Assembly (NCBI GenBank): GCA_965368085.1
Contig: CBDULP010000022.1
Span: 1-37,046 of the forward strand
Source of the DNA: Peptoclostridium sp965368085
Lineage (GTDB): Bacteria; Bacillota; Clostridia; Peptostreptococcales; Peptostreptococcaceae
Reading direction: 5' to 3'
DNA length: 37,046 nt
Under the pieces are notes generated by a model. The model was not told the origin of the DNA. It was given only the letters and a program-made list of their open reading frames with translations, and ran no database searches. The translations under genes and the position numbers were made by a program. Below are positions 15,591 to 24,179 of this stretch, piece by piece (the stretch's first letter is position 1; each line of letters starts with the position of its first letter).

Positions 15591-16460
15591 ATGAACAAAC
15601 AGACAAAGGCAATACTTCTCATGCTTTTTTCATCGCTTTGCTTTTCAGCAATGGGCGTATTTGTAAAGCTCTCGGGAGACATTCCCACAATAGAAAAGAC
15701 CTTTTTTAGAAATCTTGTAAGCTGCTTTATTGCCGGCGGCATAATATTATACAAGAAAAAGCCTTTTTTCGGTTCAAAAGAAAACATGCCATTTCTCTTT
15801 GCAAGGTCCACGCTTGGCGTACTAGGAGTTATATGCTATTTTTACAGCATTGAAAACCTTGTTCTTTCTGATTCCGCCATGCTAAACAAGCTCAGCCCTT
15901 TTTTCGTGAGCATATTCGCATATATAATACTCAAGGAAAAGTTCACTAAAATACAGGCGCCTGCGCTTTTTTGCGCATTTGCAGGGGCACTTATGATAAT
16001 AAAGCCTCAATTTGACATATCGGTTTTTCCCGCACTTGTGGGACTTTCAGGCGCCGTATTCGCCGGCGGAGCCTATATAGCGGTCAAATTCCTAGGTAGC
16101 AGGGAAGAATTCTATACCATAGTGTTCTTCTTTTCGTTCTTCTCGACAATGGTCCTGCTTCCATTTACAGCTATGAACTTCACAGTCCCTTCAACAGTTC
16201 AGCTTTTATACCTTGCGGGCATAGGGGTGTTTGCCGCGCTAGCCCAGTTCAGCATGACAATAGCGTACAAGCTTGCCCCTGCAGGCGAGATATCTATACT
16301 GAGCTATACCAATGTAATATTTTCCGCAGTTCTCGGATATATAGTCTGGAACGAGACTGCCGACATTATAAGCATTATGGGATACACCCTCGTGATATTG
16401 TCGGCTACGGCGATATACTTCTACAACAGGAGGGCTTCTGCCCAAAATGCCGCCGCATAA
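15591..16460 (+). CDS. EamA/DMT-family transporter
   Basis: This is a 289-residue integral membrane protein with about ten hydrophobic helices arranged as two EamA repeats. The first starts at residue 7 (AILLMLFSSLCFSAMGVFVKL) and the second near residue 148 (LVGLSGAVFAGGAYIAVKFL). Pro and Gly positions near the ends of each repeat (LSPFFVSIFAYIILKEKF, SYTNVIFSAVLGYIVWNE) follow the drug/metabolite transporter pattern. It is probably an exporter of a small metabolite; the substrate cannot be predicted. The start is supported by TTGGAGATG upstream and a strong promoter. It is monocistronic, with a perfect hairpin after it. Confidence 0.88.
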   Translation: MNKQTKAILLMLFSSLCFSAMGVFVKLSGDIPTIEKTFFRNLVSCFIAGGIILYKKKPFFGSKENMPFLFARSTLGVLGVICYFYSIENLVLSDSAMLNKLSPFFVSIFAYIILKEKFTKIQAPALFCAFAGALMIIKPQFDISVFPALVGLSGAVFAGGAYIAVKFLGSREEFYTIVFFFSFFSTMVLLPFTAMNFTVPSTVQLLYLAGIGVFAALAQFSMTIAYKLAPAGEISILSYTNVIFSAVLGYIVWNETADIISIMGYTLVILSATAIYFYNRRASAQNAAA

Positions 16461-16478
16461 CACATCTATATATAATAT

Positions 16479-16524
16479 CGACAAAAAAAAGAAGGTCTTT
16501 AAAAATACCTTCTTTTTTTTGTCG
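16479..16524. terminator. bidirectional terminator between transporter and aro operon
   Basis: The perfect 18-bp arms (16479-16496, starting CGACAAAAAAAAGAAGG, and 16507-16524) enclose a 10-nt loop. The arms contain runs of eight A and eight T, so a T-run follows the inner GAAGGT/ACCTTC stem on both strands. It ends the transporter gene and, on the other strand, the aromatic operon. Confidence 0.9.
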
Positions 16525-16552
16525 ATGATCTTAAAATAGTTTTTATATCCGC

Positions 16553-17464
16553 TTATACTGCCTTGACCGTATTTGTAAGTATTCCTATGTTTTCTATTTC
16601 GCATTTCACCACGTCTCCTGATTTCAGATATTTAAAAGGCTTAAACCCAAGTCCCACCCCCGACGGTGTTCCCGTGATTATTATGTCACCGGCCCTTAAA
16701 TACATGCTCCTCGACAAATCGCTTATGACATAGTCTATATCGAATATCAGGTCCTTTGTATTTGCATTTTGCCTTTGCTCTCCGTTTACACTGCACTTTA
16801 TGTCAAGTTCAACAGGATATGCCGCTGAACTCTTGTGGAGTATGTAAGGCCCCATGGGACAAAACGTCGATAGGGATTTTCCCCTGAACCACTGCTTGTG
16901 GCCTGCCTGAAGGTCTCTTGCCGAAACGTCGTTTACTATTGTGTATCCGAATATGTGGCTCTGTGCATCTTCCTTCTGTATGTCTATTCCGTCCTTGCCT
17001 ATTATCACGGCCAGCTCCACCTCGTAGTCGACTTCACTTGTTACGCTTTCATCGAAAACTATATAGTCACCGTCGCCTATTGCCGGATCGGCTATTTTTG
17101 AAAAATATATGGGCAGGCTCGGCAGCTCGTTGCCCTTGTCGACGTCAGTCCCCTCCAATTCCCTTGCGTGTTCGTGATAGCTCTTTCCAAGGCATATTAT
17201 ATTCCTCTTTGGATAAGGTATAGGTGCATTGAGCTTCACCGCTTCAGCGCTTATTGCAGATTTTTGAAGCCCTTTTTTCTCTATCGCTGCCCTCATGGCA
17301 TCCACAATCTTATCGTCCGCCAGCTTTATGAGCTCGTTCATGTCACGTGGGACCTGTGTTCCAATTTCAGCGCATATGCTCTCCATGGGAATTATGCCTT
17401 CCCCCATATTCAAAAAAGCTCCGACTCTTTGCTCTCCTTCAAATTCAAATGTTGCAAAATACAT
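16553..17464 (-). CDS. fumarylacetoacetate hydrolase (FAH) family protein
   Basis: FAH-fold enzymes cleave or isomerise 2-oxo/diketo acids using a divalent metal. The family core is clear in this 303-residue protein: NIICLGKSYHEHARE near residue 90, the metal-ligand segment EVDYEVELAVIIGK near 145, VNDVSARDLQ near 178, and the closing GDIIITGTPSGVGLG near 260. GGGGG-type ribosome binding site precedes the ATG. It is the last gene of the aromatic operon, 22 nt after aroQ, so it is probably co-transcribed. None of the known biosynthetic steps requires it. A clean-up or decarboxylase-like activity on a pathway keto acid is possible but unproven. Confidence 0.85.
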   Translation of the reverse strand: MYFATFEFEGEQRVGAFLNMGEGIIPMESICAEIGTQVPRDMNELIKLADDKIVDAMRAAIEKKGLQKSAISAEAVKLNAPIPYPKRNIICLGKSYHEHARELEGTDVDKGNELPSLPIYFSKIADPAIGDGDYIVFDESVTSEVDYEVELAVIIGKDGIDIQKEDAQSHIFGYTIVNDVSARDLQAGHKQWFRGKSLSTFCPMGPYILHKSSAAYPVELDIKCSVNGEQRQNANTKDLIFDIDYVISDLSRSMYLRAGDIIITGTPSGVGLGFKPFKYLKSGDVVKCEIENIGILTNTVKAV

Positions 17465-17486
17465 GATAGACCCCCTTTCGTTTAGT

Positions 17487-17915
17487 CTATTGTATTCCTT
17501 TTAGGGCCTGCATTGCAAGTATGTATCCATGGATTCCAAGCCCGCATATCTGTCCCACGCACGCAGGTGCCGTCACTGACTTTCTCCTGAATTCCTCCCT
17601 TGAATGTATATTGCTTATATGTACTTCCACTGTTGGTATCGAAACTGCCTTTAGCGCGTCATGTATGGCTATGCTGTAGTGGGTGTATGCAGCTGGATTT
17701 ATGACTATGCCGTCGTAATTTCCAAGCGCACCTTGTATTTTGTCCACTATGGCCCCTTCGCTGTTGCTTTGAAATATATCCACATGAACATCCATGTCCT
17801 GCGCCTTTTCCCTTATAAGAGAGCACAGTTGCTCATATCCGGCACTTCCGTATATATCTTTTTCCCTTATTCCCAAAAGGTTTATATTAGGTCCGTTTAT
17901 GACTATTATATTCAT
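17487..17915 (-). CDS. aroQ: type II 3-dehydroquinate dehydratase
   Basis: This enzyme converts 3-dehydroquinate to 3-dehydroshikimate by the type II trans-elimination mechanism and forms dodecamers. Family motifs are present: INGPNINLLGIRE at residues 5-17 with the lid Arg and then DIYGSAGYE with the catalytic Tyr, NPAAYTHYSIAIHDAL near 74, and VEVHISNIHSREEFR near 96 with the catalytic His. The length of 142 is normal. It starts 10 nt after the end of aroE. Confidence 0.96.
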   Translation of the reverse strand: MNIIVINGPNINLLGIREKDIYGSAGYEQLCSLIREKAQDMDVHVDIFQSNSEGAIVDKIQGALGNYDGIVINPAAYTHYSIAIHDALKAVSIPTVEVHISNIHSREEFRRKSVTAPACVGQICGLGIHGYILAMQALKGIQ

Positions 17916-17925
17916 TATATTCCTC

Positions 17926-18750
17926 CTATAGCATACTGCCCACTTGCCTGTATATGTCCTCTAAATCCTCCCCGCAGATCTGGGCATTGTTCCATATCTC
18001 CTGTGCCTTTACCGCCTGGCCTACAAGCATATAGAGCCCGTTTATGGCTTTTATCCCATTGCCTTCAGCCAGCTTCATTAGCATTGTAGTCCTTGGATTG
18101 TATATGAGATCCACAACGCAGCTGAATTTTCGAACCGCTTTTTCATCCAGCGGAGAGCTTTCTGTATTTGGGTACATTCCGCAAGGCGTGCAGTTTATGA
18201 CTGTATCCATACCCTCCGACTCTTCCAGTTCATTGTAATCCATTACATCTATGCCCTTAAACTCACTTCTTGCTCTGCTTGAATCCCTGCTGGCCATGCA
18301 TATTCTCTTTGCGCCAAAGTCCTCAAGGCATTTTACCACGGATTTTGCAGCCCCGCCTGACCCCAGAACCACGAAGCTTTTGCCGCATATTTCGACCCCG
18401 AATCGGTCGAGCATCATCTTAAACCCATAATAATCCGTATTGTATCCAATTGAGACTCCTCCATTGAAATGGATTGTGTTCACGGCTCCTATTGCCTCCG
18501 CCTCATCTGAAATATGATCAAGACTTTCCATGACGTCCTGCTTGTATGGTATTGTAACGTTCACTCCCACAGCTCCGAGCGCTAAAAGCCCCTTTACTGC
18601 TGGATTCAGGTCATTTTTTTGTACCTCGAATATGTGGTAGCATCCGCTCTTTTTAAGTTTTTCAAATATTATGGAATGTATCTGAGGAGACATGCTGTGT
18701 GAAAGCTTTTCTCCCAGTAGTCCGTAAAGTCCGTTTTTCACACCGTTCAC
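17926..18750 (-). CDS. aroE: shikimate dehydrogenase
   Basis: This NADPH-dependent enzyme reduces 3-dehydroshikimate to shikimate. The N-terminal substrate domain has LSHSMSPQIHSIIF (residues 16-29) and VNVTIPYKQDVM with the catalytic Lys near 67. The nucleotide-binding loop is VLGSGGAAKSVV near 128, and the C-terminal GLYMLVGQAVKAQEIW contains the conserved Gln. The length of 274 is normal. Its start lies directly after the pheA stop (18751). Confidence 0.96.
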   Translation of the reverse strand: MNGVKNGLYGLLGEKLSHSMSPQIHSIIFEKLKKSGCYHIFEVQKNDLNPAVKGLLALGAVGVNVTIPYKQDVMESLDHISDEAEAIGAVNTIHFNGGVSIGYNTDYYGFKMMLDRFGVEICGKSFVVLGSGGAAKSVVKCLEDFGAKRICMASRDSSRARSEFKGIDVMDYNELEESEGMDTVINCTPCGMYPNTESSPLDEKAVRKFSCVVDLIYNPRTTMLMKLAEGNGIKAINGLYMLVGQAVKAQEIWNNAQICGEDLEDIYRQVGSML

Positions 18751-19860
18751 CTACCTTAATGCCTTGTGTGACTTATAGTTGCCCAGAAGTCTGAAATGGC
18801 TGCTCGATTTTCTTATTACATCCATGGCCTCTTTCACCTTTTCATCCTCCACATTTCCTTCAAAGTCCACATAGAACATATACTCCCAGGGTTTGTTCTT
18901 TATGGGCCTCGACTCTATTTTAAGCATGTTTACGTCCTTGCTGTGGAAGCTTTCAAGAGCCCTGTAAAGCTCGCCAGCCCTATGTTTTATCGAAAACATT
19001 GTGCTTATCTTGTCGCTTGAGCTGTCAACTGTCATTTCTCTTCCTATAACCACAAACCTTGTGTAATTGGATTCATTGTCGTTTATGCCGCTTTCAATCA
19101 TCTGCAGCCCGTAAATCTTTGCGGCGTTTTCACCTGCGATTGCAGCCTTTGAAATATCACCAGACTGTGACACGAATTTTGCGCTGTATGCCGTATTGTG
19201 ATAAGGTATGAGCTTCCATCCCGGATGTCTTTTGAGAAAAGTGCTTGACTGCTGAAATCCCTGGCTGTGAGAATATACTTCCTTTATATCCTCTATTTTT
19301 GCTCCTCGTATTCCCATGAGGTTTTGCTTTATCTTAAGGCATATCTCACCGACTATGTGAAAGCCGTATTTTCCTATGAGATCGTATACGCTGTTTATGC
19401 TTCCTGTTGACGAATTTTCTATAGGAATCACGCCGTATTGGATTTCTCCGCCGGCAAGTCCGCAAAACACATCTTCGAACTCCATATACTCGAATGCATC
19501 GGCTTCTTCACCAAAATACTCGGTTGCCGCCTGGTGTCCAAACGACCCTCTAACCCCCTGAAACCCTATGCGTATTCCTTCTTTTCCAATTCCCCTTATC
19601 CTTCTTTGCTGTACATTCTTGCTCAGCTGCATCATTGTTTTAAGAAATTCCTCCAGCTCTTTTGAGTACTCCTTGTTTCCAAGAAGGGACAAGCCCTTGT
19701 TTATTACATTTTCTTCCCTTGAGCTGTTTAATATTCCTATTTTATGCTGGAGTTTCACATCTGCTATCTTCTCTACAGTATTCATCCTGCTTTCAAACAG
19801 CTCTACAATTTTTCTGTCTATACTGTCTATTTCTGATCTAAGTTTTTCAAGCTCGCTCAA
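18751..19860 (-). CDS. pheA: bifunctional chorismate mutase / prephenate dehydratase (P-protein)
   Basis: The first about 85 residues form an AroQ-class chorismate mutase (LEKLRSEIDSIDRKIVELFE). Prephenate dehydratase follows, with GVRGSFGHQAA and the catalytic NDNESNYTRFVVIG. A C-terminal ACT domain carries the Phe-binding ESRP motif in MLKIESRPIKNKPWEY. The enzyme converts chorismate via prephenate to phenylpyruvate and is normally inhibited by Phe. The TTG at 19860 fits the GGGGAG spacing best and gives a 4-nt TTGA overlap with the aroC stop. The in-frame ATG at 19866 is too close to that site. Confidence 0.95.
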   Translation of the reverse strand: MSELEKLRSEIDSIDRKIVELFESRMNTVEKIADVKLQHKIGILNSSREENVINKGLSLLGNKEYSKELEEFLKTMMQLSKNVQQRRIRGIGKEGIRIGFQGVRGSFGHQAATEYFGEEADAFEYMEFEDVFCGLAGGEIQYGVIPIENSSTGSINSVYDLIGKYGFHIVGEICLKIKQNLMGIRGAKIEDIKEVYSHSQGFQQSSTFLKRHPGWKLIPYHNTAYSAKFVSQSGDISKAAIAGENAAKIYGLQMIESGINDNESNYTRFVVIGREMTVDSSSDKISTMFSIKHRAGELYRALESFHSKDVNMLKIESRPIKNKPWEYMFYVDFEGNVEDEKVKEAMDVIRKSSSHFRLLGNYKSHKALR

Positions 19861-20948
19861 AAGCATTCTCCCCTTTCCATTATCATATCAAGTACTGCAA
19901 TTGCAGCGCCTGCTTCTATAACCGGAACGGCCCTTTGCACTATGCACGGGTCGTGCCTTCCCTCTATTTCAAGCTTAACTTCGCTCATATTTTCAATATC
20001 AACACTGCTTTGGACCTTTCCTATGGATGGCGTAGGCTTTATTGCCGTTCTGAAAACTACAGGCATGCCGTTTGTTATTCCGCCGACTATTCCGCCGTTG
20101 TTGTTTTTTCTGTGGAGTATTTTGCCGTCGTTTATATAAGGTTCGTCGTTTGCCTGAGAACCCCTCATGTTTGAGATGTCAAATCCCGCTCCGAATTCAA
20201 CTCCTTTTACTGCCGGCACCGAAAACATCACATGTGCAATATTGCTCTCCACAGAGTCGAAAAACGGATCACCAATCCCTGCACGTACTCCTGTGATGGC
20301 GCACTCTACCACTCCTCCCACAGAGTCCATTTCCTCTTTGGCTTTTAAAATTTCCTGCCTCATAATCTCTGCCTTTTCACTGTCGATCACCGGAATCTCC
20401 ATCGCCCTTAGCCTCTGTGCAATTTCAGGATTCATGCTTTCAAGCGAGAAGTCATCGTCTTTGACCTTTCCTATGCTCTTTACATGAGCCATAACGTCTA
20501 TGCCCATGTTCTGCAAAATCTGCTGTGCTATGGCCCCTGCAAATACAACTGGAGCGGTAAGCCTTCCCGAAAAATGGCCGCCCCCCCTGTAATCGTTGAA
20601 TCCGCTATATCTGACCGTGCCAGTATAGTCCGCATGACCAGGTCTTAGCAATGATTTTGTCTTTTCATAGTCCTTTGACCTTCTGTCCTTGTTTCTTATC
20701 ATCACCGCAAGAGGTGTTCCGGTTGTCTTTCCGTTAAAATATCCGCTTAATATTTCGAATTCATCGCCTTCGGCTCTCGGCGTGGAAAGCTTGTTCTTGC
20801 CTGGAGCCCGTCTTTTCATCTGCATTTTTATATTTTCTATGTCAAGCTCCACTCCACTCGGCAGCCCGTCTATTACAGCACCTATGGCCGTCCCGTGGGA
20901 TTCCCCGAATATTGAAATTTTAAAATTTCTACCCCAAGTCGCGCTCAT
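19857..20948 (-). CDS. aroC: chorismate synthase
   Basis: This enzyme performs anti-1,4-elimination of phosphate from EPSP to give chorismate, using reduced FMN. Signature segments are ISIFGESHGTAIGAVIDGLP (residues 12-31), RPGHADYTG near 103, GGGHFSGRLTAP near 122 and GITNGMPVVFRTAIKPTPSI near 285. The length of 363 is normal. The ATG at 20948 follows GGAGGAGAT and lies inside the end of aroA (20-nt overlap), so the genes are translationally coupled. Confidence 0.97.
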   Translation of the reverse strand: MSATWGRNFKISIFGESHGTAIGAVIDGLPSGVELDIENIKMQMKRRAPGKNKLSTPRAEGDEFEILSGYFNGKTTGTPLAVMIRNKDRRSKDYEKTKSLLRPGHADYTGTVRYSGFNDYRGGGHFSGRLTAPVVFAGAIAQQILQNMGIDVMAHVKSIGKVKDDDFSLESMNPEIAQRLRAMEIPVIDSEKAEIMRQEILKAKEEMDSVGGVVECAITGVRAGIGDPFFDSVESNIAHVMFSVPAVKGVEFGAGFDISNMRGSQANDEPYINDGKILHRKNNNGGIVGGITNGMPVVFRTAIKPTPSIGKVQSSVDIENMSEVKLEIEGRHDPCIVQRAVPVIEAGAAIAVLDMIMERGECF

Positions 20949-22224
20949 TTATATCTCCTCCAAGCGATTTAAAATCTTCCCAAAAATCTGGATATGATTT
21001 TGCCACCGACTCGGACCCGACTATTGTTACAGGTCCGCTGCACCTTGTGGATGCAACCGCCATTGCCATCGCTATCCTGTGGTCATTCCAGCTTCTTACA
21101 GTGCCTCCTTCAAGGGTGTCAACACCGTCTATCACAAGCCCTTCCTCAAGCTCTTTTATCTTTGCCCCCAGCTTTGAAAGCTCGCTTGCCGTGGACTTTA
21201 TCCTGTCTGATTCCTTTATTCTAAGCCTTGCCGCGTTTTTTATTACAGTTGTTCCTCTGCTTAGTGCCGCCAGTACTGACACTACAGGCACAAGGTCTGG
21301 GATCTGTGATGCGTCTATGACCATGGCTTTAGTCTCTCCTGTTAAGGCCTTTATAGTGTTTGAATTACTGCTTTGAAGCTTTATTCCCATTTTCTCCATT
21401 ATGTCGACTATTTCTCTGTCTCCCTGGAGAGAGTCCATGTTGAGATCTGTGCAGTCTATGTCTGATGATATGCAGCCTGCGACAAGCCAAAAAGCAGCCT
21501 GTGAGAAATCTCCTTCGACCCTGTAATTGCATGCCTTGTAGCTTTGCTCTCCCCTTATGATGAATTTTTCATAGTTTTCATTTTGAATGTCAACTCCAAA
21601 GCTATTGAGAACATCTATAGTAAGGTCTATGTATCCCTTTGACTCAAGAGGCGTGTCCATTACTATGCTTGAATCTCCTTGGAGAAGGGGCAGCGTAAAC
21701 ATAAGTCCCGTGATGAACTGCGAGCTCACATCGCCTCTCATGTGAAACTCTCCCGCCTGCAACTTTCCATCCACAGTCAGGGGAAGCTTTCCTGAGTTGT
21801 TTTTATAGCTTATTCCCTGCTTTTCGAATATGTCATAGTATATGTCAAGAGGCCTCTCCACAAGTTTTCCTCTTCCTTCAAACCTCATAGGTCCGTCTGA
21901 AAGAGTTGCTATTGGTATTAAAAATCTCAGTGTCGATCCCGATTCTATGCAGTCTATGGCATCTTTTGAATGCATTGGTCTTTTGACGCCTTTTATTATT
22001 AGAGTTTTTCTGCCCTCGCCGCCTTCAATCTCTTCTATCTGTGCACCGTATGCCCTCATACCGCTGCATGTAGCCTTCATGTCCTTTGACATTATGACAT
22101 TTTCAATTCTGCTTTCGCCTTCCGAAAGTGCCGCTGCTATTATTGCCCTGTGGCTTATGCTCTTTGACGGAGGTATTTTTACCGTTCCGCTCAGCTTTTT
22201 AGGATTTATGTCTACTGCCTTCAA
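20929..22224 (-). CDS. aroA: 3-phosphoshikimate 1-carboxyvinyltransferase (EPSP synthase)
   Basis: This enzyme transfers enolpyruvate from PEP to shikimate 3-phosphate. IPPSKSISHRAIIAAAL at residues 17-33 supplies the Lys, Ser and Arg ligands. ESGSTLRFLIPIA near 91 contains the Gly-rich loop that decides glyphosate class. DVSSQFITGLMF near 167 and RIKESDRIKSTA near 345 complete the active site. The start is TTG at 22224 after GGGAGAGAGGG. The phosphorylated substrate needs shikimate kinase, whose gene is not in this operon. Confidence 0.97.
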   Translation of the reverse strand: MKAVDINPKKLSGTVKIPPSKSISHRAIIAAALSEGESRIENVIMSKDMKATCSGMRAYGAQIEEIEGGEGRKTLIIKGVKRPMHSKDAIDCIESGSTLRFLIPIATLSDGPMRFEGRGKLVERPLDIYYDIFEKQGISYKNNSGKLPLTVDGKLQAGEFHMRGDVSSQFITGLMFTLPLLQGDSSIVMDTPLESKGYIDLTIDVLNSFGVDIQNENYEKFIIRGEQSYKACNYRVEGDFSQAAFWLVAGCISSDIDCTDLNMDSLQGDREIVDIMEKMGIKLQSSNSNTIKALTGETKAMVIDASQIPDLVPVVSVLAALSRGTTVIKNAARLRIKESDRIKSTASELSKLGAKIKELEEGLVIDGVDTLEGGTVRSWNDHRIAMAMAVASTRCSGPVTIVGSESVAKSYPDFWEDFKSLGGDINERDLG

Positions 22225-22245
22225 ATCCCTCTCTCCCTTCTACTC

Positions 22246-23304
22246 TTATATGAACTGCTGCAGATTACTTTTCCTTATCTTTTTTATATATCCTTTTCCA
22301 ATCTCTTCTATCATTATAAGGTTTATATCGTCTGAGCTTGATTTCTTGTCAAGTCTTAGTGTATCTTCCACGACACTTCCTTCCATATTGGGATATTCCA
22401 GCGGAAGATTGTATCTTTCCAAAAGGGCTCTTATACTGTCCGATGTCCCCGGAGCTACAAGACCCATGCCTTCTCCCTTCCTCGCTATGTGGACCATTCC
22501 AAGAGCGACCCCCTCACCGTGAGTGTATTTTGAATATCCGAAATACTTTTCCACGACATGTCCGAAAGTATGACCGAAATTGAGAAGCATCCTCTCTCCC
22601 CTGTCCTTTTCGTCTATCTCCACTATGTCCCTCTTTATGGCGCAGCATGTCATTATTATATAGTCCATACACTCTTTCACAGAGTCCATGTCCAGCTTTT
22701 CAAGCTTTTCAAAAAGCGCTCTGTCCTTTATGCACGCGTATTTTATGACCTCCGCCATGCCGTCTGAGAAAAACCGCTCTTCAAGAGTTGAAAGTACATT
22801 TGGGTCTATTATTACCGCCTCAGGCTGGTAAAAGTTGCCTATGAGGTTTTTGCCTATATCAAGGTTTACTGCGACCTTGCCGCCTACGCTGCTGTCTATT
22901 TGCGCTATGAGAGAAGTGGGAACCTGAATGAACCTTACTCCCCTAAGAAGCGTCGCGGCCGCAAATCCCGCAAGGTCTCCAATCACTCCGCCTCCAAGTG
23001 CCATTATCATGTCGACTCTTGTGATTCCACCTTCCAAAAGCTGTGTGCATACCTTCTCGTACACAGAAAGCGACTTGCTCTTTTCTCCCGGCTCCACCTC
23101 TACCGTAAATGGCTCAAATCCCGCATTCTTAAGGGACTTTGAAAACTCATCCCCGTATATCCCGTTTACATTCGAATCGCTCACTATGCCTATGCGCTTT
23201 CCCGAATACAGGCCCTTTATTATTTCTGCACTCTTTGAAATGATTCCTCTTTCAATATATATTGGATATGTTTTTTCTTTTGTAACTACGTTTAAAATGT
23301 TCAA
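22246..23304 (-). CDS. aroB: 3-dehydroquinate synthase
   Basis: This NAD- and Zn-dependent enzyme cyclises DAHP to 3-dehydroquinate. MALGGGVIGDLAGFAAATLLRG near residue 97 binds the nucleotide. PTSLIAQIDSSVGGKVAVN near 123, Glu in the later MAEVIKYA, and the metal His residues in NFGHTFGHVVEK near 240 are all present. The length of 352 is typical. The TTG start at 23304 has GAGGTG 7 nt upstream and overlaps the tyrA stop by 4 nt (TTGA). Confidence 0.97.
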   Translation of the reverse strand: MNILNVVTKEKTYPIYIERGIISKSAEIIKGLYSGKRIGIVSDSNVNGIYGDEFSKSLKNAGFEPFTVEVEPGEKSKSLSVYEKVCTQLLEGGITRVDMIMALGGGVIGDLAGFAAATLLRGVRFIQVPTSLIAQIDSSVGGKVAVNLDIGKNLIGNFYQPEAVIIDPNVLSTLEERFFSDGMAEVIKYACIKDRALFEKLEKLDMDSVKECMDYIIMTCCAIKRDIVEIDEKDRGERMLLNFGHTFGHVVEKYFGYSKYTHGEGVALGMVHIARKGEGMGLVAPGTSDSIRALLERYNLPLEYPNMEGSVVEDTLRLDKKSSSDDINLIMIEEIGKGYIKKIRKSNLQQFI

Positions 23305-24176
23305 CAGATTTCACCTCTTCTGGCTCTTGCATTTTCCATTATATTCTCAAGCTCGTTTTCATTTGAATTTATTATGGCCTGTTTTATGACTTCCATGCTC
23401 TCTTGCATCTTTTGGATCTGGTCTGCAACATTTTTTTTGTTTTCCATGAACAGTTCTCCCCATAGCCTGCTGTTTATCTGCGCCACCCTTGTGGCGTCCT
23501 TGAAGCTCGATCCCATGAAATTCTTCAGACTTTCATGGCTGTCCATGCTCATAAGTGCCAGTGCCACGATGTGTGGCATGTGGCTTGTAAACGCTATGGC
23601 CCTGTCATGCTCCCTCGGAGAAAGTCTCGTTATGTTTGTGCAGCCGATATGCCTTGCAAGTGCTTCAACTTTCATTATAGCTCTTTTTGTGTTTGACTTG
23701 CACGGAGTTATTATATAATTCGCCTCTTCGAACATTGAAGCCGATGCATAGCTTACACCCTGGGATTCGCTTCCCGCCATGGGATGGCCTCCTACAAACT
23801 CGAGATCATTTCTCATTATGCTCTCTATTTGCTCTATGAGCCCTTCTTTTATTCCTGAAACGTCTGTGATTACGGCGCCTTTTTTGAAAAGGTCCATATG
23901 ACTCTTTATGAACTCAACCGTGTCATGGGGGTAAAGACATATTATGACTAAATCCGCTTTTGGGATTATCTCCCCCGCGTCTGTGGAACCCCCGCTTACA
24001 AGACCCCTTTTCACTCCGGTGTCTATAATGCCTTGGTCAATATCTATTCCCCATATGTTTTCAAATCCATTTTGCATGAGGGCTCCCCCTATGGAGCCCC
24101 CTATTACCCCCAGTCCTACAATTGCAATGTCCTCAAATCTGCCTATAGAAAAGTCGCATTCACACACTTTTCTCAC
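23301..24176 (-). CDS. tyrA: prephenate dehydrogenase
   Basis: This NAD-dependent enzyme oxidatively decarboxylates prephenate to 4-hydroxyphenylpyruvate, the Tyr branch. The Rossmann loop is VGLGVIGGSIGGALM at residues about 20-34. The catalytic His is in FVGGHPMAGSESQGV near 131, and HMPHIVALALM follows near 195. The 291-residue protein lacks a chorismate mutase or ACT domain, so feedback control may rest elsewhere. The start is GTG at 24176, 3 nt after the DAHP synthase stop, with only a weak GCGGG ribosome binding site; a slightly later start is possible. Confidence 0.93.
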   Translation of the reverse strand: MRKVCECDFSIGRFEDIAIVGLGVIGGSIGGALMQNGFENIWGIDIDQGIIDTGVKRGLVSGGSTDAGEIIPKADLVIICLYPHDTVEFIKSHMDLFKKGAVITDVSGIKEGLIEQIESIMRNDLEFVGGHPMAGSESQGVSYASASMFEEANYIITPCKSNTKRAIMKVEALARHIGCTNITRLSPREHDRAIAFTSHMPHIVALALMSMDSHESLKNFMGSSFKDATRVAQINSRLWGELFMENKKNVADQIQKMQESMEVIKQAIINSNENELENIMENARARRGEIC

Positions 24177-24179
24177 CCG